This document shows positions 47,520-57,095 of a stretch of DNA of 64,000 nt, piece by piece (the stretch's first letter is position 1; each line of letters starts with the position of its first letter). Source of the stretch: Bacillus sp. EB01 (GTDB lineage Bacteria; Bacillota; Bacilli; Bacillales; Cytobacillaceae). The translations under genes were made by a program, and so were the position numbers. The stretch lies in NCBI RefSeq assembly GCF_000613125.1, contig NZ_HG964497.1:2775189-2839188 (forward strand). Reading direction: 5' to 3'. The notes under the pieces were generated by a model, which ran no database searches, was not told the origin of the DNA, and saw only the letters and a program-made list of their open reading frames with translations.

Positions 47520-47906
47520 TTACCCTTCATATAACTCAATCGGAAGGCCATCGGGGTCTTTTAGGAATGTATATTTTTTATTCATAACTGGATCGATCCG
47601 GATTTCTTCGACCTCTACTCCATTTTCTTTTATTTCTTCAGCAGCTTGTTCAACACTTTCTACTTCAAACGCCAGATGGCGCAGACCGGCAGCTTCCGGA
47701 TAACTAGGCCGCTTCGGCGGGCTTGGAAAAGAAAACAGTTCGATTTGATAGGCGCCGCCAACCTCCAGGTCAAGCTTATATGAATTTCTTTCCTCCCGGT
47801 ACACTTCGTTAATTGGTTTCAAGCCCAATATTCGGGTGTAAAAATCTTTTGACTTGCTGTAATCTGAGCAAATGACTGCCACATGGTGTAGTTTACTTAT
47901 TTGCAT
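47520..47906 (-). CDS. VOC-family (glyoxalase-like) protein
   Basis: A 128-residue vicinal-oxygen-chelate protein with two beta-alpha-beta-beta-beta modules. The metal ligand pattern of the lactoylglutathione-lyase-like GloA2/YwkD group is visible: LHHVAVICSDYSKSKDFY, then GLRHLAFEV and DPDGLPIELYE. It may detoxify methylglyoxal or act on another small molecule. It is unrelated to the sugar operons by sequence. The start has AAGG at about nine bases. Confidence 0.85.
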   Translation of the reverse strand: MQISKLHHVAVICSDYSKSKDFYTRILGLKPINEVYREERNSYKLDLEVGGAYQIELFSFPSPPKRPSYPEAAGLRHLAFEVESVEQAAEEIKENGVEVEEIRIDPVMNKKYTFLKDPDGLPIELYEG

Positions 47907-48060
47907 GGTGAAAAACCTTCTTTCGTTTGTTGTTGAATTGCTTTTTGGATGTGGTAACGAAGGAATACTGCTATGCTGTGTCGAAAAATAGTGGTTGCGA
48001 CAGCAAAATTATAAATCAATAATGGACTTAGTAACTAGGAGAATAGGAGTCGGCCTCTCT

Positions 48061-48882
48061 ATGAATACGAAACTTATCCTTGTCGAGGGTTTGCCTGGAT
48101 CGGGCAAGTCTACGACAGCAAAACTTGTCCATGAAATCCTCACCGAGAGAAAGATTAACACAGAATTGTTTTTTGAAGGAAACCTTGACCACCCTGCTGA
48201 TTATGATGGCGTTGCCTGTCTTGCCACCTCTCAATGGGAGCATCTGCTCTCAACAAGTAGTGATAATAAAGAGGTGCTGCTGGAAAACGTCATAGAAAAA
48301 AACGGCAGCTATCTCATACCTTATCAAAAAATTAGTAAAAAGCTTTCGGAAAAACTCATCCATACTCTTTCCAAATTGGATATTTATGAATTGCCGCTAG
48401 AGCGGAACATTGAACTTATCACTGAAAGATGGGCTGAATTTGCCAAAGCAGCCGCTGCCGAACAAAAAACGTATATCTTTGAATGCTGTTTTATCCAAAA
48501 TCCGGTAACCATGGGCATGGTTAAATACAACGCATCGAAGGAACAAACAATCGAGTACGTTCAAAAATTAGCGGCAAGTGTTAAGCAGCTGAACCCCATC
48601 TTGATTTATGTCGATCAGGATACTATTGATTATTCGTTTCGGAAAGCTGTGATGGAGCGGCCGGAGGACTGGTCCAAAGGCTTTATCTCCTACTACACTG
48701 AACAAGGATATGGCAAAGACCATAACCTTGCCGGGCTTGAAGGAACCCTTCAAGTGTTAAAAGCGAGACAAACCCTGGAAAAAGAAATCTTCGACGTGTT
48801 ACAAATGAAGAAGGTCCTCGTCAGCAACTCCAGCTTTGACCTTGATAACTATAAGCTTAAGCTTCAATCGGTGGTTTATTAG
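48061..48882 (+). CDS. P-loop NTPase/kinase-like hypothetical protein
   Basis: A 273-residue protein that starts with a Walker A, ILVEGLPGSGKSTTAKLV, and includes TYIFECCFIQNPVT as a probable Walker B region. It resembles small-molecule kinases or AAA-type P-loop proteins, without a recognised specific family. The ATG at 48061 is chosen because the P-loop begins right after it and AGGAG is about 11 bases upstream. It is a lone plus-strand gene. Phosphotransferase activity is an inference. Confidence 0.75.
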   Translation: MNTKLILVEGLPGSGKSTTAKLVHEILTERKINTELFFEGNLDHPADYDGVACLATSQWEHLLSTSSDNKEVLLENVIEKNGSYLIPYQKISKKLSEKLIHTLSKLDIYELPLERNIELITERWAEFAKAAAAEQKTYIFECCFIQNPVTMGMVKYNASKEQTIEYVQKLAASVKQLNPILIYVDQDTIDYSFRKAVMERPEDWSKGFISYYTEQGYGKDHNLAGLEGTLQVLKARQTLEKEIFDVLQMKKVLVSNSSFDLDNYKLKLQSVVY

Positions 48883-48954
48883 TTAAAACTAATTAGGACA
48901 AATTCTGATAGAGTGACACTAAAATTCTGGAATCTAATTTTATTAAATCATAGT

Positions 48955-48986
48955 GAAAGAAGGGCCTCAGAAAAGAGCCCTTCTTT
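48955..48986. terminator. Bidirectional terminator between the P-loop gene and the alpha-galactosidase gene
   Basis: AGAAGGGC pairs perfectly with GCCCTTCT around an 11-base loop, followed by TTTTATT on the plus strand and by TTTCAC on the minus strand. Confidence 0.82.
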
Positions 48987-48999
48987 TATTAAAGAAATA

Positions 49000-51228
49000 T
49001 TAATCCTTTGATCGAGTCAGGTGGAAGACAAGCGATTGAAAATCGCCGCCACGTTTGGCGTTACGTCCATTGACGCCATTGAATTCGGTTGGCAGAATAA
49101 GGCCGACTTGCAGTAATTCATCACCGTAATAGCTTCTTCCATCAACGGTATAGCAGAATTCTTCATTCAAACCGCGCAATTTAAGATTCTGGTGCTTCGG
49201 TCCGTTCGGGGTTGCCAGAACCTTGTAATAACCGATTAACGCCTCCGTTTTGTCCTGACTCACAACCATCCAGGCGGTTTCGTTGTTCTCAAACGGATTC
49301 AGTAACCGATAAAATACGCCGTCACGGATCAGATTGCGATGCTGTTTATAAAAGACAACCTGCTTTTTTACTTCTTCACGCTCTTCTTCTGTCATTTTCA
49401 ATGGGTCGAGTTCATAGCCAAATGTCCCGAAGTAGGCGGTATTCGCCCTAGTTGAAAGCGGTGTGCTTCGGAGCGTTTGATGGTTCGGAACTGCCGATAC
49501 ATGGGAACCAATGCTGTAGATTGGATAAGCAAACGATGTCCCGTATTGGATTTTCAAGCGTTCAATCGCGTCCGTGTCGTCACTTGCCCAGGCTTGAGGC
49601 GCATAGTACATCATGCCCGGATCAAAGCGCCCGCCTCCGCCTGCGCACGATTCAAACAGGACGTCTGGGAACCTCTTTGTCAGCCTCTCATACAAGTCAT
49701 AAACTCCTAAGATATAGCGATGGAAAAACTCGCCCTGCCTATTCGGTGCAAGTTTTGACGAGAATGGTTCGGTAATATTCCGGTTCATGTCCCACTTAAT
49801 ATAAGCAAGTCCTGTCTGTTCAATGATTGCAGATATTTTTCCAAAAATATAATCAACAATGTCCCGCCGGGTAAAATCGAGAACAAGCTGGTTGCGGCCA
49901 AGCGTGCGGTGCTGCCCCTCTAGACCGACAGCCCATTCAGGATTTTCCCGGAACAGATCGCTGGCAGGCGAGATCATTTCCGGTTCAAACCAGAGCCCGA
50001 ACTTCATGCCGGTTTCGTTAATCTTTTTAGCAAGACTTTCGATACCATTCGGGAGCTTGTTCACGTCAACATGCCAATCACCCAATGAGGTTGTATCATC
50101 ATTCCTTTTTCCGAACCATCCATCATCGAGCACAAACAGCTCAATGCCCAACTCATGCGCAGAAGTTGCAATGTTTACAAGCTTTTGCTCATCAAAATCA
50201 AAATAGGTTGCTTCCCAGTTATTAATGAGAATAGGCCGGGTTTCGGTCCTCCATTTGCTTGGGATAAGGTGGCTGCGGTATAGCTCATGGAATGCCTGGC
50301 TCATCCCGTTCAGTCCTTCTGCGGAATAGACCATCACGACTTCTGGTGCCTGAAAAGTTTCACCTGGCGCAAGGCTCCACTCGAAGCCGAACGGATGGAT
50401 TCCCGCTGTCAGCCTCGAAGTTCCATAGTGGTCCACCTCAACCTGCATAAGGAAGTTAGAGCTGTATACAAAGTTGAAACCATACACCTCACCATGCTGC
50501 TCCGTCGCATCACTCCTCTTCAAGGCCAGGAATGGATTGTGATGGTGTGAGCTTGCCCCGCGGATACTTGAAATCGACTGAATGCCAACTTCAAGCTGTC
50601 TTTCCTTAACATGCCGCTCACGAGACCATGTTCCACCCAGGTGAACCATGCTGAAATCCTTGTCAGGAAAATCTATCGATGCACTCATCAGGCGATCAAT
50701 TGCCAGCAGGTTCCCGCCGCCATTCGTCAACGAAGCGCTCCTAGTAATGACCGGAAGATCGGCAAATATCGTATAGTTCAACCTTAGCTCCGCATCGAGT
50801 CCCGCATCTTTCAAAACAATCTCAAGAGTCATGGCATCGGCTGAATTATTAACATACATTGCAGGCAGCCCATCAAGATCAGGTTTTCCTTCTATCAAGG
50901 TATACGTTTCATAACGGAAATTTGGGATAAAGTTATCATCAGGCTTGCTGAGAGAAAGTGCCGGCTCCCTGAAATCGGAGCTGCCGTATACAGGATATTC
51001 CTGCCTAAGAGTTTCCAGGCTGAACGCCGGATCGTCAGCATATGGATGACAGCTTGCCGCAGTCGGGACATCATACGTTTGCAGATGGGAAAAATCACTG
51101 CGATGCCTGAGTGCCTTTCCGTAATATAGATGTCCGAGCTGGCCATTTTTCATGACATGAAAAATGTAACTTACTTTTCCGTTTGTTAAGTGAAACTGAT
51201 TGGTTTCTTGATTAACATGTATATTCAC
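49000..51228 (-). CDS. Alpha-galactosidase, GH36
   Basis: The enzyme cuts terminal alpha-galactose from raffinose-family sugars, melibiose or galactomannan fragments. The 742-residue GH36 protein is about the size of Geobacillus AgaA/AgaB. N-terminal beta supersandwich (about 1-325), then the barrel with nucleophile Asp480 in YIKWDMNR and acid/base Asp550 in WASDDTDAIERL. The FVLDDGWFGKR and FGLWFEPEM motifs are present. No signal peptide, so it acts on imported oligosaccharides. It is followed by a terminator; the 52-bp array C separates it from lacZ. Confidence 0.95.
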   Translation of the reverse strand: MNIHVNQETNQFHLTNGKVSYIFHVMKNGQLGHLYYGKALRHRSDFSHLQTYDVPTAASCHPYADDPAFSLETLRQEYPVYGSSDFREPALSLSKPDDNFIPNFRYETYTLIEGKPDLDGLPAMYVNNSADAMTLEIVLKDAGLDAELRLNYTIFADLPVITRSASLTNGGGNLLAIDRLMSASIDFPDKDFSMVHLGGTWSRERHVKERQLEVGIQSISSIRGASSHHHNPFLALKRSDATEQHGEVYGFNFVYSSNFLMQVEVDHYGTSRLTAGIHPFGFEWSLAPGETFQAPEVVMVYSAEGLNGMSQAFHELYRSHLIPSKWRTETRPILINNWEATYFDFDEQKLVNIATSAHELGIELFVLDDGWFGKRNDDTTSLGDWHVDVNKLPNGIESLAKKINETGMKFGLWFEPEMISPASDLFRENPEWAVGLEGQHRTLGRNQLVLDFTRRDIVDYIFGKISAIIEQTGLAYIKWDMNRNITEPFSSKLAPNRQGEFFHRYILGVYDLYERLTKRFPDVLFESCAGGGGRFDPGMMYYAPQAWASDDTDAIERLKIQYGTSFAYPIYSIGSHVSAVPNHQTLRSTPLSTRANTAYFGTFGYELDPLKMTEEEREEVKKQVVFYKQHRNLIRDGVFYRLLNPFENNETAWMVVSQDKTEALIGYYKVLATPNGPKHQNLKLRGLNEEFCYTVDGRSYYGDELLQVGLILPTEFNGVNGRNAKRGGDFQSLVFHLTRSKD

Positions 51229-51316
51229 AAAACATCACCTTTTCAGATCAATTTGGCGCTCTTTTGAGCTGAATAATATTAGCTTTAATAACCTTTTTGG
51301 AAGTCCCTCATTTCAA

Positions 51317-51580
51317 GGACATTTTGAACTCGGCTGCATATCGAATTGTCCTTGAAATCCCATTTCGTGGACATTTTGAGCTACGCTGCATATCGAATTG
51401 TCCTTGAAAGCTCGTTTCGTGGACATTTTGAGCTCCGCTGAATATCGAATTGTCCTTGAAAACTCATTTCGTGGACATTTTGAGCTTGGTTGCATACCGA
51501 ATTGTCCTTGAAAAATCATTTCGTGGTGTTTTTGAGGTTGGCTGCACAACGAATCTTGAAAACTTATTTCTTGAAGATTC
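51317..51580. repeat. 52-bp tandem array C (GGACA/TGTCC arms)
   Basis: Units begin at 51317, 51369, 51421 and 51473, exactly 52 bases apart, with a worn fifth from 51525. Each reads GGACATTTTGAGCT, CGCTGMATAYCGAAT, TGTCCTTGAAA, TCATTTCGT. GGACA and TGTCC are inverted arms around a loop of about 25 bases. It lies between lacZ (ends 51657) and the alpha-galactosidase start. The minus-strand frame through it is a repeated peptide without a ribosome binding site. Confidence 0.88.
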
Positions 51581-51618
51581 TATGAAACTTCTATTAAGAT
51601 AAACTCCTTTTTGAAGAA

Positions 51619-51650
51619 AGAGTCCCCAAAGAAGTTCAGGGACTCTATCA
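51619..51650 (-). terminator. Terminator after lacZ
   Basis: AGAGTCCC pairs perfectly with GGGACTCT around a 12-base loop; the minus strand continues TTTCTTC. The T tract is weak. Confidence 0.65.
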
Positions 51651-51656
51651 CAACTA

Positions 51657-54600
51657 TTAGATTCGCTGAATCTTAAATTCGAATTCTAGGTTCTCATTCG
51701 CATGGATTAGATGTTCATCATAAACCGGTGCGCCCCATGAATCATCGCCGCCAACACCCATTTGCCTGCCAGCCACGGTGATCACTGTATAGTGGACGTC
51801 TGGAAGCTCGTAATGATGCTGGGCATTTTCAAGTTCGAATGCGGTATACGGCGAGAAATTGCACTCAAGCGGCTCGGTAACAGATGAGATCTTGATACCA
51901 TTGCCATTGCCATTTTTGACTTCCACCCAGCGGACCCCAGTCCGGTTGCCGGATTCCTGTGGCATCAGGTAGGCGGACAAGTTATCCTGGACAGTATTTT
52001 CAAAAATGCCTAGGCGGGCACCATTTACCCGGTCCGAATAATTCTCTTCAGGACCCATTGCATACCACTTTAGCTGGTCATAATCGGCTGGAACCTTGAA
52101 GGATAACCCGAACAAAGGCATTTGCGGCAGGCCGGCAGCTCCATTGTACGAATGCTTCACACCGACACTTCCATCGCCAAAAACGGTATAGGCAGTTTTC
52201 ACTTCAATTTCTTGATTTATTGAGAATTTGTAGGTAAAAGCAACTTCTACACGATCCTTGCCTTCTACCAGTTCAACCGCTGTAGCCATGCGGGCAAGGC
52301 TGGCCGCGAACCAGGCGCCAGAATGGAAACTCTGGCCAAAACCGCGGTCGTTATCTGTTGTAGCACGCCAAAACAATGGATATGGCGGGAATGAAATCAT
52401 TTCCCGTCCGGCAAAATTCATTGACACAAGCGAACCCGCCTGCTTAGAGAACAAGATTGTGAAGTCGCTCCCATGGACACCGATGTTGACATCGCCTTTT
52501 ACAACGCGGAGTTCTCCTTGAGGTACATCAGGTTCCCTGCCCTCAACTTCGAATACAAACTGTCCGAAAGCAGCTTCAAAGCCTGCTTCTGCCCAGAGAG
52601 TACCTTCCTTTAGTTTCAGTGCTGCCTGGATGGAATACTCTCCAGCAGTTGCGGCTTCAGGATGCTGGTGCTCAATGAATGCTTCACTTTGAGGAGCAAT
52701 GGAGACTTCAAATTGCTGCCTCTCAAATTCAATTCCTTCACGCAATAGAGTTACTTCAAGGAAGTATTCCTCTCCGTTCGAGAACAGACTCTCATTCTTA
52801 ATCCGTGTTCCGCCGTTTTCAGGGAAGAGCTTGAAGTTCTGGTAAAGGAACTTTACTTCTTGCATCTTCGGCGATTCCTCACGGGTTGCATAAACTATTC
52901 CGTTCGTGCAGAAACCGTAGTCGGTCGGCCTGTCGTCAAAATCACCGCCATATGCCAAAAACTCATTGCCGTAGCGATCCTTTTTGACAAGCGACTGGTC
53001 AATATAATCCCAGATAAAGCCGCCCTGGTACATTGGGTATTTGTTTTCCAACTCAGTATATTTGTACATCCCACCGACTGAGTTACCCATCGCGTGCATA
53101 TATTCACAGGAAATGTAGGGCTTCTGAGGGTCTCCTTTTAGATACTCTTCAATATCGGCTGGCTTGGCATACATTCGGCTTTCCATATCGCTTGTCTCAT
53201 CGTAATCACGGGCATGGAAGACGCCTTCATAGTGGACAAGGCGGCTTGAATCCTTCGATTTGAAATACTTCGAAGCATTCAGGATGACCTCTCCTGCATA
53301 GGACTCGTTTCCGCAGGACCAGATCAAGATGGAAGGGTGGTTCTTGTCTCGTTCATACATTGAAACCGCTCGATCCAATACGATATCCTGCCATTCCGGC
53401 TTGTTGCCCGGGATGTTCCAGGACGGTTCAACAGCGCCCATCTTCTGCCATGACCCATGCGTTTCAAGGTTCATTTCATCGATTACATAAATCCCGTATT
53501 CATCGCATAGCTCGTACCAGTAGCTCTGGTTCGGGTAGTGTGACGTTCGGACTGCGTTGATGTTGTTGCGCTTTAGTGTTTTGATGTCCCAAAGCATGTC
53601 TTCCTTTGTAACAGAGCGGCCGGTGCGGTAATTCCACTCATGGCGGTTGACTCCCTTGAAAACAATCCGTTCACCATTCAGGTGCATGATTTTATCGATA
53701 AGCTCGAAACGTCTGAAGCCGACCTTCTGGGGTACAACTTCAACGAGGTCGCCATTGGCATTGTAAACCTTGAAGAACACCTTATAGAGATATGGGTTTT
53801 CTGCGCTCCATAACGTGGGCTCTTCGACATCGATTGTCAGCGAAACTTTATCGCCGTCCAACTGCATATCAGCTGAATCTATGAGAGTGCCATCTGCGTC
53901 AACAAGTTCCGCAGTAATTCTACCTTCAGATGGGCCCAACAGTGTAAGATTGGCAGACAATGTGCCCTTTTCCAAAGAAGCATCAAGCTCTGGTCGGACG
54001 TCGGCATCAAAGATGTGAAGTTCGGGAACTTTGTACAGGTAGACGTCCCGGAATATTCCCGAGAAACGCCAGAAGTCCTGGTCCTCAAGCCAGCTGCCGG
54101 TTGAGCGCTGGTAAACCTCGACTGCAAGCTTGTTTTCTCCTTCGGTCAAAAATGGTGTGAGTTCAAAGTTGGCCGGGGTGAATGAGTCCTCGCTGTAGCC
54201 GATGAACTGTCCATTTAGCCAGACGTAGAATGCCGATTCGACTCCCTGGAAGGAGATGAACAGCGGCTTATTCTGAAGACCTGCAGGGACTGTAAAGAAT
54301 TTAACATAGCTGCCGACAGGGTTTTTGTCCTGCGGAATTTCCGGCGGACGGATGTCATTTAGGCCGTCCCATGGATACATGGTGTTGACATATTGCGGCT
54401 GGCCGTAGCCCTGAAGCTGGATATGGCCCGGGACTGTGATGCTGCCCCAGCCGCCGCAGTTGAAATCGGGTTTATAAAAATCGGCCGGACGGTTTTCCGG
54501 ATTGACTGAGTAAGTAAACTTCCAGTCGCCGTTTAGGCTGTGCCGCATCGACATTGGAATTCCGGCTTGCGCTTCTTCCATTGTTGCGTAATAAGAATGG

Positions 54601-54677
54601 TCGGAATGGGCAGGCAAACGGTTGACCTTGAACGTGGTCAAGTCCGTAAGCCAGCTTGTGGTCGGATTTACTGGCAT
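51657..54677 (-). CDS. lacZ: Beta-galactosidase LacZ, GH2
   Basis: LacZ splits lactose and other beta-galactosides in the cytoplasm. The 1006-residue protein has the five-domain LacZ layout. The jelly roll comes first (about 45-215, with WLNGQFIGYSEDSF), then two Ig-like domains. The TIM barrel has acid/base Glu458 (IWSCGNES) and nucleophile Glu525 (ISCEYMHAMGNS). The C-terminal beta-galactosidase small-chain domain (about 740-1005) is present. It starts behind GGGG, 28 bases after the importer permease gene, so it is co-expressed with the importer. Confidence 0.96.
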   Translation of the reverse strand: MPVNPTTSWLTDLTTFKVNRLPAHSDHSYYATMEEAQAGIPMSMRHSLNGDWKFTYSVNPENRPADFYKPDFNCGGWGSITVPGHIQLQGYGQPQYVNTMYPWDGLNDIRPPEIPQDKNPVGSYVKFFTVPAGLQNKPLFISFQGVESAFYVWLNGQFIGYSEDSFTPANFELTPFLTEGENKLAVEVYQRSTGSWLEDQDFWRFSGIFRDVYLYKVPELHIFDADVRPELDASLEKGTLSANLTLLGPSEGRITAELVDADGTLIDSADMQLDGDKVSLTIDVEEPTLWSAENPYLYKVFFKVYNANGDLVEVVPQKVGFRRFELIDKIMHLNGERIVFKGVNRHEWNYRTGRSVTKEDMLWDIKTLKRNNINAVRTSHYPNQSYWYELCDEYGIYVIDEMNLETHGSWQKMGAVEPSWNIPGNKPEWQDIVLDRAVSMYERDKNHPSILIWSCGNESYAGEVILNASKYFKSKDSSRLVHYEGVFHARDYDETSDMESRMYAKPADIEEYLKGDPQKPYISCEYMHAMGNSVGGMYKYTELENKYPMYQGGFIWDYIDQSLVKKDRYGNEFLAYGGDFDDRPTDYGFCTNGIVYATREESPKMQEVKFLYQNFKLFPENGGTRIKNESLFSNGEEYFLEVTLLREGIEFERQQFEVSIAPQSEAFIEHQHPEAATAGEYSIQAALKLKEGTLWAEAGFEAAFGQFVFEVEGREPDVPQGELRVVKGDVNIGVHGSDFTILFSKQAGSLVSMNFAGREMISFPPYPLFWRATTDNDRGFGQSFHSGAWFAASLARMATAVELVEGKDRVEVAFTYKFSINQEIEVKTAYTVFGDGSVGVKHSYNGAAGLPQMPLFGLSFKVPADYDQLKWYAMGPEENYSDRVNGARLGIFENTVQDNLSAYLMPQESGNRTGVRWVEVKNGNGNGIKISSVTEPLECNFSPYTAFELENAQHHYELPDVHYTVITVAGRQMGVGGDDSWGAPVYDEHLIHANENLEFEFKIQRI

Positions 54678-54704
54678 GTTCTAACCCCTTTTCTAGTGCG
54701 TTCG

Positions 54705-55532
54705 TTATTTGACAGATCCCATCATACCTGCGACAAAATGCTTCTGCATGAAGAAGAAGAGGAGTGCAGTTGGGAGTGTTGCGATGACAATAGCCGTAAA
54801 GATAACGCCGTAGTCAGGTGCATAGCTTGAACCAAGGTTTGATATCAATAGCGGAATCGTCATGTTTTCAGGCGACTGCAGGACAACGAGCGGCCAAAGA
54901 TAGCTGTTCCAGCTCGACATGAACGTGATGATCGCCGCAGCTGCATACGTTGTTTTCATGGTCGGGATATAAATCCTGAAGAAAATGCCAAGCTCGGTCA
55001 GGCCATCGATTCGCCCGGCTTCCAGGATTTCCTTCGGGAACATTTTTGTGTTCTGCCTGAAAAAGAAAATCAGGAACGCTGTCGTAACGGTTGGCAAGAT
55101 GACAGCTGTAGTCGTATCAATCCCGATTGCCGGGAAGATTTGAGAAAGGTCAGCGAACATCCTGAATAATGGAACCATCAATGCCGCAAATGGAATCATC
55201 ATCGACAGAAGCAGGATCGTGAACAGGATGTCTTTCGACTTGCTTCTGAAAATTTCAAATCCGTAACCTGCTAGCGAAGCGATCAGCATCGCGAGAATCG
55301 TTGTCAGGATTGAGATTTTCGCTGAATTGACCAGTGCCGGTACAAGGTCGATTGTTTCAAGCAGATTTTTGAAGTTTTCGACCAGGTGGCTGCCGGGCAG
55401 TAATTTCCCTTGTGTGACATCGGATGATTTATTCGTCGAACTGACAACCATCCATAAAAATGGGAAAATCGAGACGATGGATGCAATGGTCAGTACTGTA
55501 TAGGCGGATATCTTTTTAATCATTTTTATCAC
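54705..55532 (-). CDS. Carbohydrate ABC transporter permease (MalG type), lacZ operon
   Basis: A 275-residue CUT1 permease with six helices and the coupling loop LEAGRIDGLTELGIFFRIYIP. It overlaps the end of its partner gene by 17 bases; an AGGTGAT site lies inside the overlap. It is followed directly by lacZ, which suggests that the importer carries lactose-like beta-galactosides. Confidence 0.92.
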   Translation of the reverse strand: MIKMIKKISAYTVLTIASIVSIFPFLWMVVSSTNKSSDVTQGKLLPGSHLVENFKNLLETIDLVPALVNSAKISILTTILAMLIASLAGYGFEIFRSKSKDILFTILLLSMMIPFAALMVPLFRMFADLSQIFPAIGIDTTTAVILPTVTTAFLIFFFRQNTKMFPKEILEAGRIDGLTELGIFFRIYIPTMKTTYAAAAIITFMSSWNSYLWPLVVLQSPENMTIPLLISNLGSSYAPDYGVIFTAIVIATLPTALLFFFMQKHFVAGMMGSVK

Positions 55533-56469
55533 CTGCCACTTTGAACTGGATGATTGAGAAGACGACGATCATGGCAACAATTGCATAAGAAACGGTCGCG
55601 GCGTACCCGAAGTCAGGTGTGTATTTGAACGACAGGTTGTAAATATACTGGGAAATCGTCATTGTCGCATTCCCAGGCCCGCCGGCCGTGATATTCATAA
55701 CTTCGTCAAACAGCTGAAGCGTACCGATTGTTGATGTGATTGATGTAAACAGAATGATTGGCTTCAGAAGCGGCACTGTAATTTTTGTGAATTGCTGGAA
55801 CGCCGAAGCTCCATCGATTTTGGCTGCTTCGTATATGGACTGGTCAATGTTCTGCAGGGAGGACAGATAGAAAATCATGTTATAGCCTGTCCAGCGCCAT
55901 GTGATCGCTAGGATGATGGTAACCTTTGCCCAGAACGGATCGGTCAGCCACTGGATTGGTTCACTGATCAACGAAATTTTCATCAGCATGATGTTGATTA
56001 GGCCATCCTGGCCGAACATGTATTTAAAAATGACCGAGTAAGCGACAAGTGATGTAACAGCCGGCAGGAAGATTGCCGTCCTGAAAAGTCCTTTGAATTT
56101 GATTGTCTTGCTGTTTAGAATTACCGACAAGATAAGGGCAAGGACAATCATCAGTGGAACCTGGATGATTAAGTAAATGACTGTGTTTTTAACGGTGGTG
56201 ATAAACACAGGGTCCTTTAGAAGCCTTGCGTAGTTTTCAAGGCCAACCCAGCTCAGATTTCTCCCGGTGCCGGATTGAAATGACAACAGCAGTGCCTGAA
56301 ACATCGGGTAAAAATAAAATATAAATATCATGACAGCGGCCAGAATGACAAAGGACCAGCCGATCATTTTATTCTTAAAACGAAGATTCAGGCCGCGCTT
56401 AGGTTTGGGTGGCTTTTGGGGCTTTGCGGTGCCAAGTTCCTGGCCAGTATTTTCTAGCATCACGTTCAT
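55516..56469 (-). CDS. Carbohydrate ABC transporter permease (MalF type), lacZ operon
   Basis: A 317-residue CUT1 permease: about 35 polar residues at the N-terminus (KPQKPPKPKRG), then six helices and the loop SIYEAAKIDGASAFQQFTK. The ATG is a few bases after AGGGGATG; an alternative start three codons downstream is possible. A 626-base gap with array D and a hairpin separates it from the binding-protein gene upstream. Confidence 0.92.
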   Translation of the reverse strand: MNVMLENTGQELGTAKPQKPPKPKRGLNLRFKNKMIGWSFVILAAVMIFIFYFYPMFQALLLSFQSGTGRNLSWVGLENYARLLKDPVFITTVKNTVIYLIIQVPLMIVLALILSVILNSKTIKFKGLFRTAIFLPAVTSLVAYSVIFKYMFGQDGLINIMLMKISLISEPIQWLTDPFWAKVTIILAITWRWTGYNMIFYLSSLQNIDQSIYEAAKIDGASAFQQFTKITVPLLKPIILFTSITSTIGTLQLFDEVMNITAGGPGNATMTISQYIYNLSFKYTPDFGYAATVSYAIVAMIVVFSIIQFKVAGDKND

Positions 56470-56584
56470 TCATCCCCTTTGTGGTAGCTTGCCTGTGGTG
56501 AACTGGGGCAAGCTATGGTAAAAAGCTGATTATAGTCAAAATTGGAAAGCTGCATAAGTTAAATCGGTATCAGTACGGCCGATT

Positions 56585-56790
56585 GGTTACATTTTGGTTA
56601 GTTCCTGAGCCTAAAACGGTGCCAATACATTCCATTCGTTACATTTTGGGTAGCTTCCGAGCTTGAAAAGTTACCAATACAACGCATTGGTTACATTTTG
56701 GGTAGCTTCCGAGCTTGAAACGTTATCAATACAGCTCATTGGTTACATTTTGGGTAGCTTCCGGGCTTGAAACGTTACCAATACAACTAG
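56585..56790. repeat. 52-bp tandem array D (GGTTAC/GTTACC family)
   Basis: Units begin at 56585, 56637, 56689 and 56741, exactly 52 bases apart. The consensus is GGTTACATTTTGGGTAGCTT, CCGAGCTTGAAACGTTACC, AATACAACGCATT. Minus-strand array B at 14.2 kb shares GGTTACATTT, TTC-GA, GAAACGTTACCAAT and the 52-base step, so both are one family in opposite orientation. It lies inside the lacZ importer cluster, between the binding-protein gene and the permease genes. Confidence 0.9.
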
Positions 56791-57000
56791 AAGAGCCTGC
56801 TGACAAGCACAATGCGCCTCGTGACAGACAAAGGGCGTGTGTCCCTGCGGTGATGATTCACTGGATCTTTTCTAAGTGGAGTGGAAATCTAGAATAACCT
56901 TAAGTTTCATATTTAAATTGATAGCCTAGGCTACATTATTTTCGAGTTTAGTAGTTTTATTCCGGTCATGAACCGGTCGTGTTTTTCAAAGGTTTAAAGA
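56791..57000. other. Remainder of the binding-protein/permease gap
   Basis: About 210 bases with no gene. A promoter for the permease-lacZ genes could lie here or between array D and 56469, but none is clear. Confidence 0.35.
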
Positions 57001-57080
57001 AAAGCCTTGGGTCCGCCTGCCAACCAGTCAGGTTAGTGTAACCAACAGGATCAGCCGGCGTATTCCCAAGGCTTGGTTTA
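57001..57080 (-). terminator. Hairpin/terminator after the third binding-protein gene
   Basis: AAGCCTTGGG pairs with CCCAAGGCTT across about 55 bases that contain smaller stems (GGTTACACTAACC; GCCGGC). The minus strand then reads TTTTCTTT. It lies within 20 bases of the binding-protein stop codon. It may be a partial terminator or mRNA-stabilising element that sets a high binding-protein to permease ratio. Confidence 0.6.
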
Positions 57081-57095
57081 TTTTTTCAAAATCAC

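Noticed and set aside
51313-51549. 78-codon frame through array C
   Set aside because: Product is a repeated peptide made by the tandem unit; no ribosome binding site and it ends with the array.
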